Assembly (NCBI GenBank): GCA_009823395.1
Contig: CM020505.1
Span: 6,007,629-6,071,628, forward strand
Direction of reading: 5' to 3'
Source: Thamnaconus septentrionalis
Taxonomy: Eukaryota; Chordata; Actinopteri; Tetraodontiformes; Monacanthidae
Length of the DNA stretch: 64,000 nt
Shown here: one piece after another, positions 1 through 12,926 of the stretch
Position numbering within the stretch: position 1 is the first letter of the stretch
How the letters are laid out: every line of letters begins with the position of its first letter
Program-made: the position numbers and the translations under genes
Notes under the pieces: generated by a model
Told to the model about the DNA's origin: nothing
The model's input: the letters and a program-made list of their open reading frames with translations, nothing else
Databases searched by the model: none

Positions 1-512
1 TTAAACGTTATTGTCAGTAACTGTTAGAGTATGTTAGAAAAAAAATCTACGTTATTAAAATATTAAAAACCTTATATATTCTATAACAAAGATGGCGCGC
101 AATACTGGCACGGTGCAGACTGCATACGTGTACGTTACTCTTATTTTGCAATGTTTTCGCCCTTGTTAACCCATCGACTAATACGCCTATCGTCATAAAG
201 TTTAACGAACCTTACAAAACTAGAATTTCAGGGCGCTGAAATAGAAACACTCTCCATTATCCTGCTTCCTGTGACAGCCACCTCGCACTTTCGAGGAGGT
301 GCTTTCCATGAGGTTTTTTACCAAAGACGTGTTTATTCGAAAAGAAAAACGGTAGACGTTAAATAATAAAATAGATAAAATAAAAATGAAATAAATGAAA
401 TAAGAACGATTAACGAATTGTGGTTGGAACAATCCGGGCGACTGACTCAAACTCTAATCAGCCAGCGGAAAACTACAAAAGCGCAATGGAAATTGCTTGT
501 GTTGCGACCAAC
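1..512 (-). other. ccnd1: ccnd1 intron 1 (partial)
   Basis: AT-rich sequence downstream of the ccnd1 exon 1 donor on the minus strand. I see no cyclin-box exon here, so exon 2 must lie left of the window. Confidence 0.7.
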
Positions 513-710
513 CTCGAGCATCCAGGTGGCAACTATTCTCCTCATTTTCGGCACAATCTCTTTTTGTACACACTTAAAGTAGTTGGGAGACGGCTGAGCG
601 TTCTCCTCGGTCTTCAGCATATTGTGCAGAACTCGGTCGTTGAGCAGGTTGACGTCCTGGTACGCTCTTCTGATGGAGTCCATCTCGCAGCACAGCAGCT
701 GGTCCTCCAT
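513..710 (-). CDS. ccnd1: Cyclin D1, first coding exon (partial gene)
   Basis: Encodes the first 66 residues of a D-type cyclin, the regulatory partner of CDK4/6 that drives phosphorylation of RB in G1. The ATG at 710-708 opens [17 protein letters not shown], which is the D1-type N-terminus and contains an LxCxE-like RB-binding stretch (LLCCE). It continues through [16 protein letters not shown] and ATWMLE, the start of the cyclin box. The exon is exactly 198 nt and ends in CTCGAG before a GT donor (512-511); human CCND1 exon 1 has the same length and phase from memory. Cyclins D2 and D3 start differently (MELL), so D1 is favoured. The frame stays open 5' of the ATG through a Pro/Ala-coding GGT/TGG repeat but has no further in-frame ATG nearby, so that part is taken as 5' UTR. 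The remaining exons lie outside the window. Confidence 0.93.
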
Positions 711-1150
711 GGCAGGGGCTCCGTGTGGTGGTGCTGCTGCTGGTGCTGGTGGTGGTGGTGAGTCGCCTTTCAAAAGTCTTCAAAAATGTATAGAACCACG
801 TTGTTCAACAGCGTTGTTTCCAAAGGGACTGGAGCCTGGTGTTGGTGGTGTTGGTGGTGGTGGGGTTGTGATAGCAGCAGCAGCAGGCTGTTCTTCCTCT
901 GAGCAACGCGGAGCAACTCTGAGCCACGGTTCGCTTCCTCTTGCCGAACACAAAAAAAAAAAAAAGTAGAAGAAGAAGAAAAGAAAAGAAAAAAAGCCCT
1001 CCCTCGCGTTGATCACACGTGCACACGTCTGAGGGCTTGTTGCACATGAACACGGACCGCGCAGAGCAGAGGAGGGGGAGGGGGGTGGCTGCGTGGACGC
1101 GCACGGTGGTGACGTGAGCCGTCGTAGGAAGGTGTTGTTTTAAAAATGCT
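711..1150 (-). promoter_or_regulatory. ccnd1 5' UTR and promoter-proximal region
   Basis: GC-richer than the flanks, with (TGG/GGT)n stretches at about 731-761 and 840-866, a GCA repeat at about 873-884, an A-run at 951-965 and a G-rich block at 1071-1087. It lies directly upstream of the ccnd1 start codon. No TATA box is obvious. The transcription start cannot be placed from sequence alone. Confidence 0.5.
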
Positions 1151-4100
1151 ATGTGTAGTAGCGTTTTTGTGGGAGAAAGAGGGCCTCGGTTATCCCCCAG
1201 CCCAGCGTTGATATTGTTCCTCCAGTGGGCCAGACGCTACAAGTCAATAGGGGGCGATAGTGCCACCCCCCACCTACCTACCCCCCACTCTGTCTGCCCA
1301 CCAGGGCTTGTCTCTGTCTGCTGTACGCTGCTCAACATGAGGTGAGCACATGGACATGGCTTTGGAACAATACAACTACAAGTCTATTTAATTTCTCAAG
1401 TTTATTATGGGTTTGAAAAGAAAACACACATTGAACAATGTTGGATAGAGTTAGTTACGAGGCTCATAAGCCTCTGTGATAATGTGATAATCAACATATA
1501 TATATATATATCTTTTATTTTAAAGTAACTCACCCCATTCTTTTGTTTGTAAATACTTGACTTTATACACATGACGCACAACTGCTTATTGCCTAAAATC
1601 AAGTGAAGATATAAGGCTAATCTTGAGCTTCTTTAAACATATATGTATATTGATAGGAGCCATTTTTCATGTTAAATAACTTTTTTATCAACAAAAAAAA
1701 AAAAATTAAACACCATTATTACTATCTATTGATAGAAAAGCCAGCACTTTCTATTAGGGCTTTTAAACGTTTGTGTTATGGTATAAGGTCAGCATATTTT
1801 TTCCATTTGGATCTCTATAGAAAGTTAAGTTTTAAGTTTTCTCTCTTTCTCTAACCACACACACGCACTCACACACACGCACACACACACATGGGAGGAG
1901 ACTGAAGGTACACCAATGGGTGGAATTGCTGTTACTAGGCAGATGTCTTTTTAGTCGGGGGAAAAGTTCAGTGCACTGAAAAGCGAACATTGTTATTGAT
2001 AACCCAATCAAAGTCCTTTGACACAGTATAGTCTTTCAACTAATAAGCAAGGCTTTTCTGTTTCTGAACCCAGCAGAACACTTTTCTGTTAAATAAAGTA
2101 CAGAACATATCACTAAATTCAGCAGGAGCTGTTTAGTTTAACATTGATGGCTTAAAACGTGTATACTGATCAGGGTGTCAGTTGCCAAGTAGTCGTTTAT
2201 TCTGATTATGGACATATTTTTTTTTAAAGCATTTACTTGTGTACATTCTGGTTTTGTTATAATATGAATCACAACTTTCTACATTCTTTGAATTCCTCTC
2301 TAGCGTACTGGTAGTACTACCGTAATACTTGAATACTGTTGCATCACTGAAGTTAAAGCCAGTTGTTGTATTAAAATCTGTGTGCATTTCCATTATGAAT
2401 ATTGTGTTTTCAGCCTGCTTTTTAAAAAAATACTACTTTAAAGACAGGTATTCTATCTATTGTTTTTGTTGTTTTCACTTTTACACTCAACTTATGTGAA
2501 AGTCTGAAGTATTGGTCTCAATCTGATTTCAACATTTTTAGTGTGTATATGTATACACAAACTTCATATAACATTTAACATTTAAACACCAACAATTATG
2601 CATAGTCTGATTTTCCTTTTACCATTTAAATTCTGTATATCATCATCATCTAAATAAATAAACAGTTAAAAACTGTACAGCTCTTTAAAAATTGTATATT
2701 TAAAATATACACTTTAAAATAATAAATCTTGTTATCGAAAAAAAAAACCTCTTCTAATCATGAATGTATTATGACTTCAATATTTTATCTGCTGGGTGTC
2801 ATTAAGTGCCCAGAAAGACTGTGGGAAACAAAGGGAGTTTGAACATGTGACTTTTGCAGTGAGGTCCTTTTAGCAGCTTTATGGTAATGGAAAAGGAAGG
2901 CCCTTAAAGGGCCAGCAGAAAAACTGAAGTGAAGCCAGTTACACGCAGGCTGCTTCAGACCACCTACGACTATTTGAAAACTAATTACTGTGGATTTCAA
3001 TTGATTGAAGAAGAATAGGGAAGCCAAAATTCAAAAATCATGGCAATGTTAATAGATCAAACCACATGCAGAATTAGAGGTTAAGAAATGTTGTGACATT
3101 TATAACAGACAGCGACCAAATCCCAAATCACCAGCGACTCATGTAATAGTATTACTTTTGGAAATGCTCATATTAAAAGCTACTCAAAATATCAAATATA
3201 TGAAATTCTTATGGTACTTCTCATTTTAAGGCAATGTAGGTATATGGATTTTAGCCTAGATAACCAAATTAAATTGATGAATACAAAAATAATTGTATGG
3301 TTACAAGCTGGATATGACATTCCAAAAATTGTGCCATCTTGTAAACAAATATGAAATATTATAAATGTGCAAGCCCAAGTCCATAGTCGACATCTCCACA
3401 GCAAATCACCTGCCTCCATCTAACCCTCTGTCCTCTGCACTCACTTCTCTCACACCAACTAACTTCATTTCCTCATTCAAAATTCGTAAATATTCTATTT
3501 GGTCTTGGAAGACCTCTGGTCTTCCAACCCTAGCATCCCTCGACCCATATGTTCATTATTTCTTCTCTGTGTATGTCCAAACCATCTCAGCCTGGCCTCT
3601 CTGGCCTTTCCCCAAAAACATCTAATGAGCTGTCCCTCTGGTGCATTCATTCTTGATCCTATCCATCTTCATCAACCCTCCAAAAAAAACCTAACGATTT
3701 ATGCCCAGACCACACATATATGAACACTTTTATAAACCTTTTAAACTTGTTTTTAAATATGACCTTTGATCAATAACGCACACAAGTATGCACGCACAGA
3801 CGCACACACACGCACGCACACAATCAGAAGGACTGACCAAAAGAGAAGAGAGGTTTCTTTTCTGTGAATAAAGTTCCTTTTCAGCAAAGGGCAGGTCTGA
3901 AATGACCTTGCAAAGATGGATAGGAAGATTGTCCTGTGAAGTGATCCGCAAATGCAGAAAGGCAGGGGGTCAGTCGGCCAGTGTTTGTGTGTGTCCTGCA
4001 CCTCAACTGACCTAACAGCACCTCTCGGGCTGGCTAGATGGGTGGGTGCTGAGGGGCCATGTAGGGCCAAGGGCAAGGATAAGTTGAGGGAGAAAAAAAA

Positions 4101-5700
4101 CAGGACAATGGAGTTAGTAGCATTTGGGAATGGGGGCAGGGTGGCTAGGAATGCATGCATCCCATATCGGACACGCACAGCTTGAGTCGAAAGGTGGCGC
4201 ATTGAAAAATATCTGGGAATGGAGGTCGTCGCGCTGCAGAAGCGAGGCTGAAACTGGCTAAGTGTGGATCATATCATATTGTGTATAGTTTTCAGTGTTT
4301 TTAATGTTCAATCAAGACAATAATTGCAAAAAGAACAACTTCACCATATGACCGACTCTTCAAAATCAAACCTCTGTAGACAGACAATGTGACAGCATTG
4401 GGCTTATTCCCATCCTCACCGGAACGTTTGCATAGACGGAAGGACGATCTCAAGCAAGGCTTGGATCAGCATTTTTCCATGATAGTGGGTCAGGGGATTT
4501 AATTTCCTACCTCTGCAGTTTATGCCTTTGTGGGAAATGCTTGCGAAAAAAGCAGTGAGTTGTGAGTGGGTTGTTTAAATTATCATGGTACTATATTAAT
4601 ACAGACTGTTTCTGAGTATCCTTTTCTATCCTGAGTAGACCTGCAAAAACTTACTGAGTGCTCACTTTAAACCTTTTACCTATTGATACTTGACCCCTGC
4701 TGTTGATAAAGAGAAATTATCTTATAAGTCAAACTTTTTTTCTTTTTACTGCAGCCTTATGGCAAACCAGTGTATGATTGAGCTATGTGGGGTCTAACCA
4801 AATATCAATATCCGAGCTGGTCAGCACAACCTTGTAAGTGTGACCCTTTGTATTTATCCTGGCAGCTGCTCTCACATCGACTTAATATGCTCTAATGCGT
4901 AAATCCCCAACTTAATAATGCTAATATGCACTATTGATTACCGACAGATTTATCAGTTTACACAAGGACATCCACTGTCAGCGTAAAAAAAATAATTGTT
5001 AATTGATTTTTCTAGTTCCTAACCCCAGTTTATGAACTTTAACATAAACTCATCACCATTATTTTTTTGGCAGTTTAACCATAAATTATTCAGACCTGCT
5101 CTGTTTAAACATATTTAAATTTTATTTTTATTCATTTTTTTATTCTCAATAAAAACTACAGCTTGCTACATTTAGATACATCATACTCATGCTACTGATG
5201 ACACATGAACACTCAGGACAAATAAATATTCAGGTCAGATGGTTAAATAAAGGCTGCTCTTGACTGTCATTCTGATGTCCATCTCTTTAGTCACCTCTTA
5301 ATAGGATCAAAAGCAGGATCTTCATGGCAAGGCATACAGCAGGGCGTAAACTAATGCAGAACACGCGCCACCATCACCCATCTGTCCCAGATGGGCTGCC
5401 AAACTCATCCCTGAGGATTAGGATACTCCTAATCATGACTCACCACATGTGTGGGTGTATCTGTTTGTGCTCATGTTTTCAAGAGGTGGGTATGGATTTT
5501 GTGTAATTAACCAGTGGGTTGTCCCGCCTGTGTTTTTCATTGTTTGCTTCGATACTTACATGACTTTTTTAAATTTTCATGTGTTGTTTCAACCGAGTCC
5601 TGAAAGACTCGGTTGCCTTACCTACTCATCTTTAAGTAGTGATACATTTTAAAATTTTACACAAGTTTTTATTTTGGACATGTAGTAGTATGTATGTATG
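1151..5700. other. Intergenic, no gene seen
   Basis: AT-rich upstream flank of ccnd1. It contains CA-type microsatellite patches at about 1857-1892 and 3776-3826 and A/T runs. No ORF resembles a known protein and no convincing splice-framed exon was found. Confidence 0.6.
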
Positions 5701-5719
5701 TAGAGAATACTGTGGGGTG

Positions 5720-6000
5720 ATGTCCTACTCCCTTTTCTAATTTAAGTAAAATTATTTTCTGTGGACAATTAAAGTCCCAATACATACCCACTAAGTGTGT
5801 AATTTTTTCCCCCTCTGTATTCAACCCATTCCCTGACTCAGTGGGGTCCAGAAACTTGTTGCGGCCCAAGTTTAACCCAAAATGCTGAATCTCTGTTAGG
5901 GTGGAAGGGGGTATCATTTTTATGGTGTATGACCTTGGCGGTGATGGAACCCACAACAACAGCTTAAAGGCGTTCTACCACTGAACCTCTGAGTTGGTTA
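5720..6000 (-). repeat. tRNA-derived SINE relic
   Basis: Read on the minus strand, 5995-5940 has a tRNA-like head: an A-box-like GGTTCAGTGGTAGAACGCC followed about 12 nt later by a B-box-like GTGGGTTCCATCACC. The body runs into a tail around 5730-5790 (TATTGGGACTTTAATTG) resembling the 3' ends of fish SINEs and LINEs. The assignment rests on motif recognition. Confidence 0.55.
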
Positions 6001-6089
6001 GAATTAAGATAGGATCTAAGACAAGGTGCATAAATTCTGACACAAACGGGTTGATGGACTATTGATGCACATCTGGCGGACGGCAGAAA

Positions 6090-6900
6090 AGAATGACGCC
6101 TTGCCTTGCCTTAATCCTCTTCACTTCGGATGGAGCAAATGGCATCTGAACAACAATATTCTGGCTTTTCCTCTTGGCTTCTCTCCAGCTGGCGTTTATC
6201 TTCTGTAGTTCGGCAATTGTGGTTCGTCCCCATGAGCTTTCCAGCTTCCTTGGTGTATTTTCCCATCCACTTCCATTTTCTTCTTTTTATGGTTGTTTCC
6301 AGTTCTTCCTGCTCAGCCATTTTTCACAGCTCCTCATTGCTGGCTTTCTTTGGCCAGCAGATGCCACTTAGATATCTAAGCTTCCTCTTGATGGTTACAG
6401 TTTTGACAGGACACTCTTACTGGTTTTCCAAGTTTCACTTCCATACAAGAGAATAGTTTCGACGCTGGAGTTAAAAATCCTTAGTTTTGGTTTTGTCCAC
6501 AAGGAAATGTGGCTGGATCTCCAGACTCTGCTTCGGATTGAAAACATTTATCGTGCGTTTCTCTCCCAGGCCATTACGGCCTCCTCTGTTCCTCCAAAAT
6601 TTGAAACTATGCTTCAAAGGTAACGAAAGGTAACAATCTACTGTCTCTATGGTCTCTTCTCCACACTTAAGTGCATCAGCATTTGCAGGCGTCTTCACTC
6701 TCGTTTACTTCGTTTTTTTCCATATTCATTTTTGACCCAATCCAGCAGCACTGCTCTTAATGGTCTTAACTTTCTGCCTCATGTATGTGAATTTATGGCT
6801 AAATAAGCACTGATCTCTGCAGATTCTATGTCCTTGGTCTGGTTTAGGTCCATCGTATTCCTGTCTTCTCGCTCATCAAAGAATGATGAACAGTTGTTAT
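6090..6900 (-). mobile_element. Degenerate non-LTR retrotransposon (LINE) fragment
   Basis: Minus-strand translation across shifting frames gives typical C-terminal reverse-transcriptase ORF motifs: a SSVETILLYGSETWKT-like block near 6425-6470, then a KRRKWKWMG-like block near 6270-6300, in the order seen in RTE-like and related LINE polyproteins. Frameshifts and stops are frequent, so it is a dead fragment. The clade is uncertain. Confidence 0.65.
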
Positions 6901-9800
6901 TTTAATGCATAATCACAATAGACAACCCTCAGACTTTTTTTTTTCATAATATAATAATGATAATATAACATGATATAAGTGTGAGTGGATGATCTGGATC
7001 CTGGTGATGTAATTATTTAAGTAAACCCCCAACAGTTGGCTAATCCTTTAACAACAGCTGTCATACGCATTAAAGTGCAGTAAACTGAACTTTGGAATGC
7101 TTTAGCACAGACACATACACACACAGATACACACAAACACATACAGATACACATACACATACTGTAAATGCATCAAGAAGAGGAATCAGACAGACAGAAT
7201 GTTTTGTAAATTCAGAGGGTGGTTGACAATATGACATAGCAAGATGAACAGCAAATACTATTGGAAAGTTTTTTTGTTTTCAAGACCATAGGGACCATGG
7301 AGCTGCTTAGAATAGAACTAAGATGAAAGTATATTTAATTGTGTAGATTTTAAAATCCCAGACTTGGTGGTTGTGGTGATGCAACACATGGGAGGTGATA
7401 ATAAAGAACGGGACTCAACTAGCAGCAATTAGAACAAGATAAAGAAGTCACATTTTTATTAATGTATGAATAGGCTGCTAAGAGAAAAGCATGAAGGAGA
7501 GAAAATATTTTAAAACTTTTTCCTTATTCTCAGAAGTTCTCAAATGCTGTTCTCCTGTCCAAAAAAATGTAATAAAATACAACATTAAAGGTGATGATTT
7601 GATCCACGTGAACTATTTAGCCCCCACATTTGAATTAGTTTGTAGAGTGCAGCTGCTGTTGGGTTATGTAACATGATGCTGCATATGTTTCACATGACTA
7701 ATTGGGCGACACAAAAAGAAGGAGGGAGGAGGCGATGTTAGGCTAAAGAAAAATACGGGGATGAGAGGAATACAGAACAATGTTAAAGAGGATGAGAAGT
7801 CTTGGCCTTCAATGTAAGGATGAGAAAGAGGTTGGTGAAATAGAAAGAATACTATCATTAGTTCCTGTTCCTTCAGTTTAAATCAACAAGTGTGATCACC
7901 CTTGTAACCTGTGTCTCCTCCTCTCTCTCCTCTTGTTCTCCAATCAATCTAAATTGATTGTGAGAGCTATGGGCTTTGACCTACTTTGAGGAACAATAGT
8001 CCCCCTCGGCTGTTTCGGACATTCTGATAGTTTGGAGGTCACCCAGGCTTGAAGATTGCATGGCGGGCTAGGAGAAGGGCGGGGTGCACCCCTTTATCTT
8101 TTCAGAACACAACCATCTTCTTTGACCCCAAGCGGCAAAGACTCTAAAGGGTCAGACCAAGCAGATCTAGGAGTGTCCAGACATTGTCGGGCTCTACCAG
8201 CTGCCTGCTCACCTTTATCTCCGTACAGTGACAATAGATACACAGCATATATTGTTCACACAGCCTTGCCTTGTCTTTTACTTCAATTTAGTAGCAAAAC
8301 TTTCCATAATGCATTTTTTTTTTTTGCCTAAAGCCTATTAATTACATTGCTATTCGTTGCATGCATATAAACCAATATATTAATTTGAATCACAGCACAG
8401 TATTTAGAACAGGCAGATATGTCGCAGCCATGAACTGAGGTGTAGCCATATGTTGATAGTATTTTTCTTTTTTTTTTTTTTACCTATGATTGTTTAACCT
8501 GTTGCTTATCTGTTAGAAGAATATGTCATCAAAGAGTCCATTTGAGTGCTACAGAAATTCTGAGATGTGTCACTCTGACAAAATGCATCTTATATAACAG
8601 GATGCAAACACTGCTTGAAAATACTTTTGTAGTTGCAAGGCTGCACGGAAGTGTACATATTCTGTTGCCCTTAACTAACTGTTATCAAATAGAAAATGCA
8701 CTCAAATGGTTGAATTTTACTTACATGTATTTGCAAACCGATCATTAATACACACTTTAGGAAGAGTGTTTTGCAAAATAAGTTTAATTCTCTTCAGCTT
8801 TATTTACACTGTACCATATTAAAACATTGTTGTCACTGGGACACTGGGATACAAGTCATTCATGCATTCAAATTCAATTTTAGAACCAGAAAGGTAAAGG
8901 ATTGAAGGTGGGAACCACAAAACCAAAAAAATGGTAATTAGTAGTGCTAATGACACACACAGACACACACACACACACACACACGTGTGTTTGTTTCAAA
9001 CGAAGAGGCTTTTAATATTGCCTTCAGCATGCTTGTACTGTTATCAGGTTTTTCTTGTGGTCCCACCTCAGTTAAGTTGAAATTCTTTATCAACGCATGC
9101 TTATCCAGCCCCACAGAGACAATATGAGGGAGAAACACCTCAGATAACAAACAATTTCCCCTGTTGCAGAAAAGGTGTGGTAGTCATTGACGAGTCATTG
9201 ACGAGACAGCCCCAATTAGCTGCTCTGTCTTCTAGTGGCGGTGGAAGCTAATTACTCATGTTAGTAGCTAATATCACGTAAAGCCGCACTGTCATTAACT
9301 AATCCAGTTGTCGCTGAAAAGCTTAGGATTTTTCCACTCCAATAGGTTATCGGCTTCATAGTATTCCGACTTAAGCGGAAACTTTGCAAGTGGGTCACTC
9401 TGTTGCTGTTGGTTGCTGTTCAGGTCTACAGAGCTCCCCCTAGAGTTCCATGGTGCATATCGCTGACTTAAAAAACAGCCATCATCATAAAAAAGATATA
9501 ATTGAAAAAGTAGAGCACCCAGATTGGCATTATACATTACAACCTTGACTCTGGATGGCCTGACTGTCACTCTGTCTGGGGGAGGGTTTAAGCATCACTG
9601 CTTAGCAGGTAAAACACAAACACTGTTCAGTGGCACGTCAGCCATTCCTTTGTTGCTCCATTTGTTTCATTGTTAAATAGCCCACGAGTTGTGTCTTCAT
9701 TAAAACTGCGTCTTGCCATGAGGCTGAACGCAACACCTCAACACAGATGAGAACGCGATTATTGAACAAGAAACACACAGCAAAACACCTCTAATCTTTG
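6901..9800. other. Intergenic, microsatellites only
   Basis: Holds ACAC/ATAC-rich sequence at about 7110-7162, T-runs at about 8315-8326 and 8468-8481, and a CA repeat at about 8956-8986. No gene was recognised. Confidence 0.55.
8956..8986. repeat. (CA)n microsatellite
   Basis: Near-perfect CA dinucleotide tract ending in CGTGTGTG. Confidence 0.9.
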
Positions 9801-10261
9801 ACTCATTTCCTCTGTGTCTGCTTGCAGCCTCTTTATGTTCTGTGACCCACAGGCATTTAACCTTTGACCCGGCAGGCCAATATTAACTCTTAGGTGATTG
9901 TTCCAGGGCAGCCAACTTCCCCTGGCCTGGGCTCTGAGAACATTCCTCAGCTCTGTTGCTAGGAACGCTTGGCTGTCACACAGCTGACCTTTATATTCAG
10001 GGTTACCCTCCATCTTTTATACACGCACACACACACACGCAAAGGGACTCAATTGTACAAAAGGACTCATGGAGGACTATCTGTGGGGGCTTCAGCTCCG
10101 TCTCAAAGGCGAAGGCCACCTAGTCAAGACCCACCCTCTGAATGATCACACTGATAGCACACAGTTGTGGGCACAGAAAATGTGTAATTTTTTTCCTGGC
10201 TGCTGTCGCATCATGCTTGATGGCAGGGTCAATTGGTCAATTAATTTTCTCTTTGATTGTG

Positions 10262-10325
10262 TGTAGCGCTTCCAGACGCCTGCGGCTATGATTTAGCACT
10301 TTATAAATACATGTTGATTGATTGG
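10262..10325 (+). repeat. LINE/SINE 3' tail remnant
   Basis: The string AGCACTTTATAAATACATG followed by TTGATTGATTG matches the characteristic 3' end of many fish L2/CR1-type elements, which close in short ATTG repeats. Only the tail is recognisable. Confidence 0.5.
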
Positions 10326-12142
10326 TATTCTATCATTTAGATTTATTATTTGATTAATTAGAGAGTGGCTGATTGTATTTTTATATTAGGATTTAAACAA
10401 TATATATCCTAATTATTCTAACAATAACTTAGCTGTACTTCAACTTCTATTTATTGTGTAACGATGATGTAATAATTTTGTGCAAATGAACAAAAAACAC
10501 GAGCAACCACACAGTCTTTTCTGAACTTGTCACTGGCTTGGGATTGATAGTGTCAGTGCTTCAGCGGTGAGTCTTGAGTGGTTGCTGTGGCCTTAGTTGT
10601 CCACCAGATGTCAGTTTCACAGTAGTATTGAAGCTGACAATTCTGCTGTGTTCCCTGATTTTGAAAAAAAAAAAAAAAAAAGGCAATTTGCTTCAGCTGG
10701 TGTCATGTTGCCTGTCATAAGATTCTGAAACAGCAGCAGCGGAGTTGCAGTTGGAGCTCATCGATCCTCTGAGCCACACTGAGATATTGGCATACAGGAT
10801 GCTAGATTGACTGGACTCTATTGTCCACTCTATTTTCTATAAATCTACTTCTATATGTTAGCTTTCCCTTATGAACATCTGCGAAGCGCACCGCAGATCA
10901 AAATTAACTGATAAACACCTCATACTGTCTCAATCAGACTTTGATGCACTGGCAAAAAAATAGGTGACTAACAACACTGTTCTCTGCGGGGAAAAAAAAA
11001 AAAAAACCTACTAAACATAAGGAATTTTTAGATTTCTTTTTGCTATTATTATTTTCTGGAGTTCCAAAAAAATAGACAAGAATTTATAGATGTAACAGAC
11101 CTCATTTGCATTTTCACTTTTCACTTTTAAATGATCTAATATGTTCACGTCTAGAGATGTAAATGTACTTGTGGCCTAAGTAGTTAGTACCTACCCTTTT
11201 TGCAATGCAGTTTTACTTTGCAATAATTCAAGCTGAGCGCCACCGTCGCGAGAATGTCCATTTAAACTCACAATCATCACCAACGCGTCCGACACCACGT
11301 CACACTTGCCCTGTTGTGAGGTTGTGGACACAGTGTGGCCTTGTGCCAGACACATGGCAGACCAGCGGCTCAATGTGTATTTTTGGATGATCAGGCAGGT
11401 GCTTCTTTTGTTCTGCGAACAGTAGTACGCATGCAGACAATAGTCGTGAATGGACAGTTGCCCTAATGATGGCAGAGCAGCCCCATGGCTTGTGGCACGC
11501 TTTCATACTGTCCAAGCCTCAGTGGAAGGGGGTTCCGAGACCCCCAAGCAGACAGACCAACAGACATGACGCAGCAATGGATGAATGCAGGCTGTTAACT
11601 GTCTGATTCTTGCGTAATCAAAAAAGATGTGATCTGATTTATTGACTGTTTTCTTACAATTATTTGGCAAGAAGACAAAACAAGCTTGACTAAGTGTACT
11701 ATCAGTGTCCGATTAAGTTTCTTCCACACAAGTTTAAACTTCTCACAATTGTGTACGTTTCTCTATAAGGTTTTGACAGAATTTATCATTTTCAGTTTGT
11801 TGACAATCATGCATGACTTATTGCAAAGTAATATCTTAATATATATAATATACATACATAATAATATGATAATATCTTATCTTAATTTGGTTGCAGAAAC
11901 TCACAAACACGTGTTAAACCGTGGTTTCTGCCAGGCAATTTCTGTGTTGATGAAACTGGAGGTTGAATGTGGTGTAAATCACATTCAGCGGGATTGATTC
12001 GCTCCGAAAAAAAATAAATTAAAAAATTACCCTAATAATGTAAATCACGTTCAACAGTTTAATCAGTGGCTCCACTTCAGCTCAAGTGTGTCTTTTGACC
12101 AGAGCCAAGTTTACTTGACCACCTGTTGCTAAAACTGCGAGC

Positions 12143-12241
12143 ATGATCCCACCACCAGCAGCAGCAGCAGCAGCGGTGGTGGTGGTGGTGGTGTGCTGTG
12201 TCCACTCGAGCAATGTAAATGTGCCGCTGAAAAAAAAAAAA
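12143..12241. repeat. Mixed CAG / GGT trinucleotide repeat plus A-run
   Basis: About five CAG units run straight into about six GGT units, followed 35 nt later by an A-run. It could be transcribed but no coding context supports translation. Confidence 0.8.
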
Positions 12242-12882
12242 GTAAGAGGACCTTCTTCTCCGCTTGTTGTCTTCTGTTCTCACGCCATCCTCCTCCTTCC
12301 ACACCCCTCCCTGACCCTCATCAACTTCCTTGTGTGTGTATGTGTGTGTCCTGAAGCATGGTCATCACAAAGTGCTGACTACTCCTCAGCAGGAGACCAT
12401 CACCGTCTTGCGGCGGTGACCTGCTTCTCAACTCATTAAACAACTCGACGCTCGACACACACGCGCACACAGACACACTCACGCACGCATGCACAGACAC
12501 CCACTCACTCCCCTTCACATGTTTTAATGCCATATTCCTGATAGACATTTGAAGTTGAGGTTGGTTTTGTTTGTTATCCGTCTCAGTGCGCATTCAGATC
12601 AGTTAAAAGCGGCAGCACTGGTTCATGCCCATCATGATGAGGAAGTAATGACCGGTGTATTTCAGATAAAGTCTGTCAGCAAGCACATGCAAAGTCAGGC
12701 CTATGTCTGGTTTTTAAAAAGAAAGCACTTTAACAGAAGACACATGAACCCTGTTCCTTAAACGTCAAACGTAAAATGGAATATTTGACTTAAGTTCTCC
12801 CAACAGTGCATGCATTACCGTACACACAATATAATCAGTTGAACATATGCTTCCATGTGGAAACAAGTGATGGACAGATTGA

Positions 12883-12885
<3 letters not shown>

Positions 12886-12925
<40 letters not shown>
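12886..12925. repeat. (AC)n microsatellite
   Basis: About 20 uninterrupted AC units. Confidence 0.9.

Positions 12926-12926
<1 letters not shown>

Noticed and set aside
711..773. In-frame N-terminal extension of ccnd1 (Pro/Ala-rich)
   Set aside because: It has no ATG; the triplet at its 5' end is TTG. The repeat-coded sequence lacks a counterpart in cyclin D1.
1857..1892. CA-rich tandem repeats considered as a CRISPR-like array
   Set aside because: Units are simple dinucleotides with no spacers, and the genome is eukaryotic.
3753..4202. 149-codon open frame on the minus strand
   Set aside because: It runs partly through a CA/CG-rich microsatellite, resembles no family, and is not framed by splice sites.
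9295..9570. 91-codon minus-strand frame with a QQQQ stretch
   Set aside because: It looks like a decayed repeat or random frame. No homology was recognised and it starts without gene context.
11191..11560. Overlapping open frames on both strands at about 11.3 kb
   Set aside because: No family resemblance and no splice context. The higher GC content may only mark a conserved noncoding piece.
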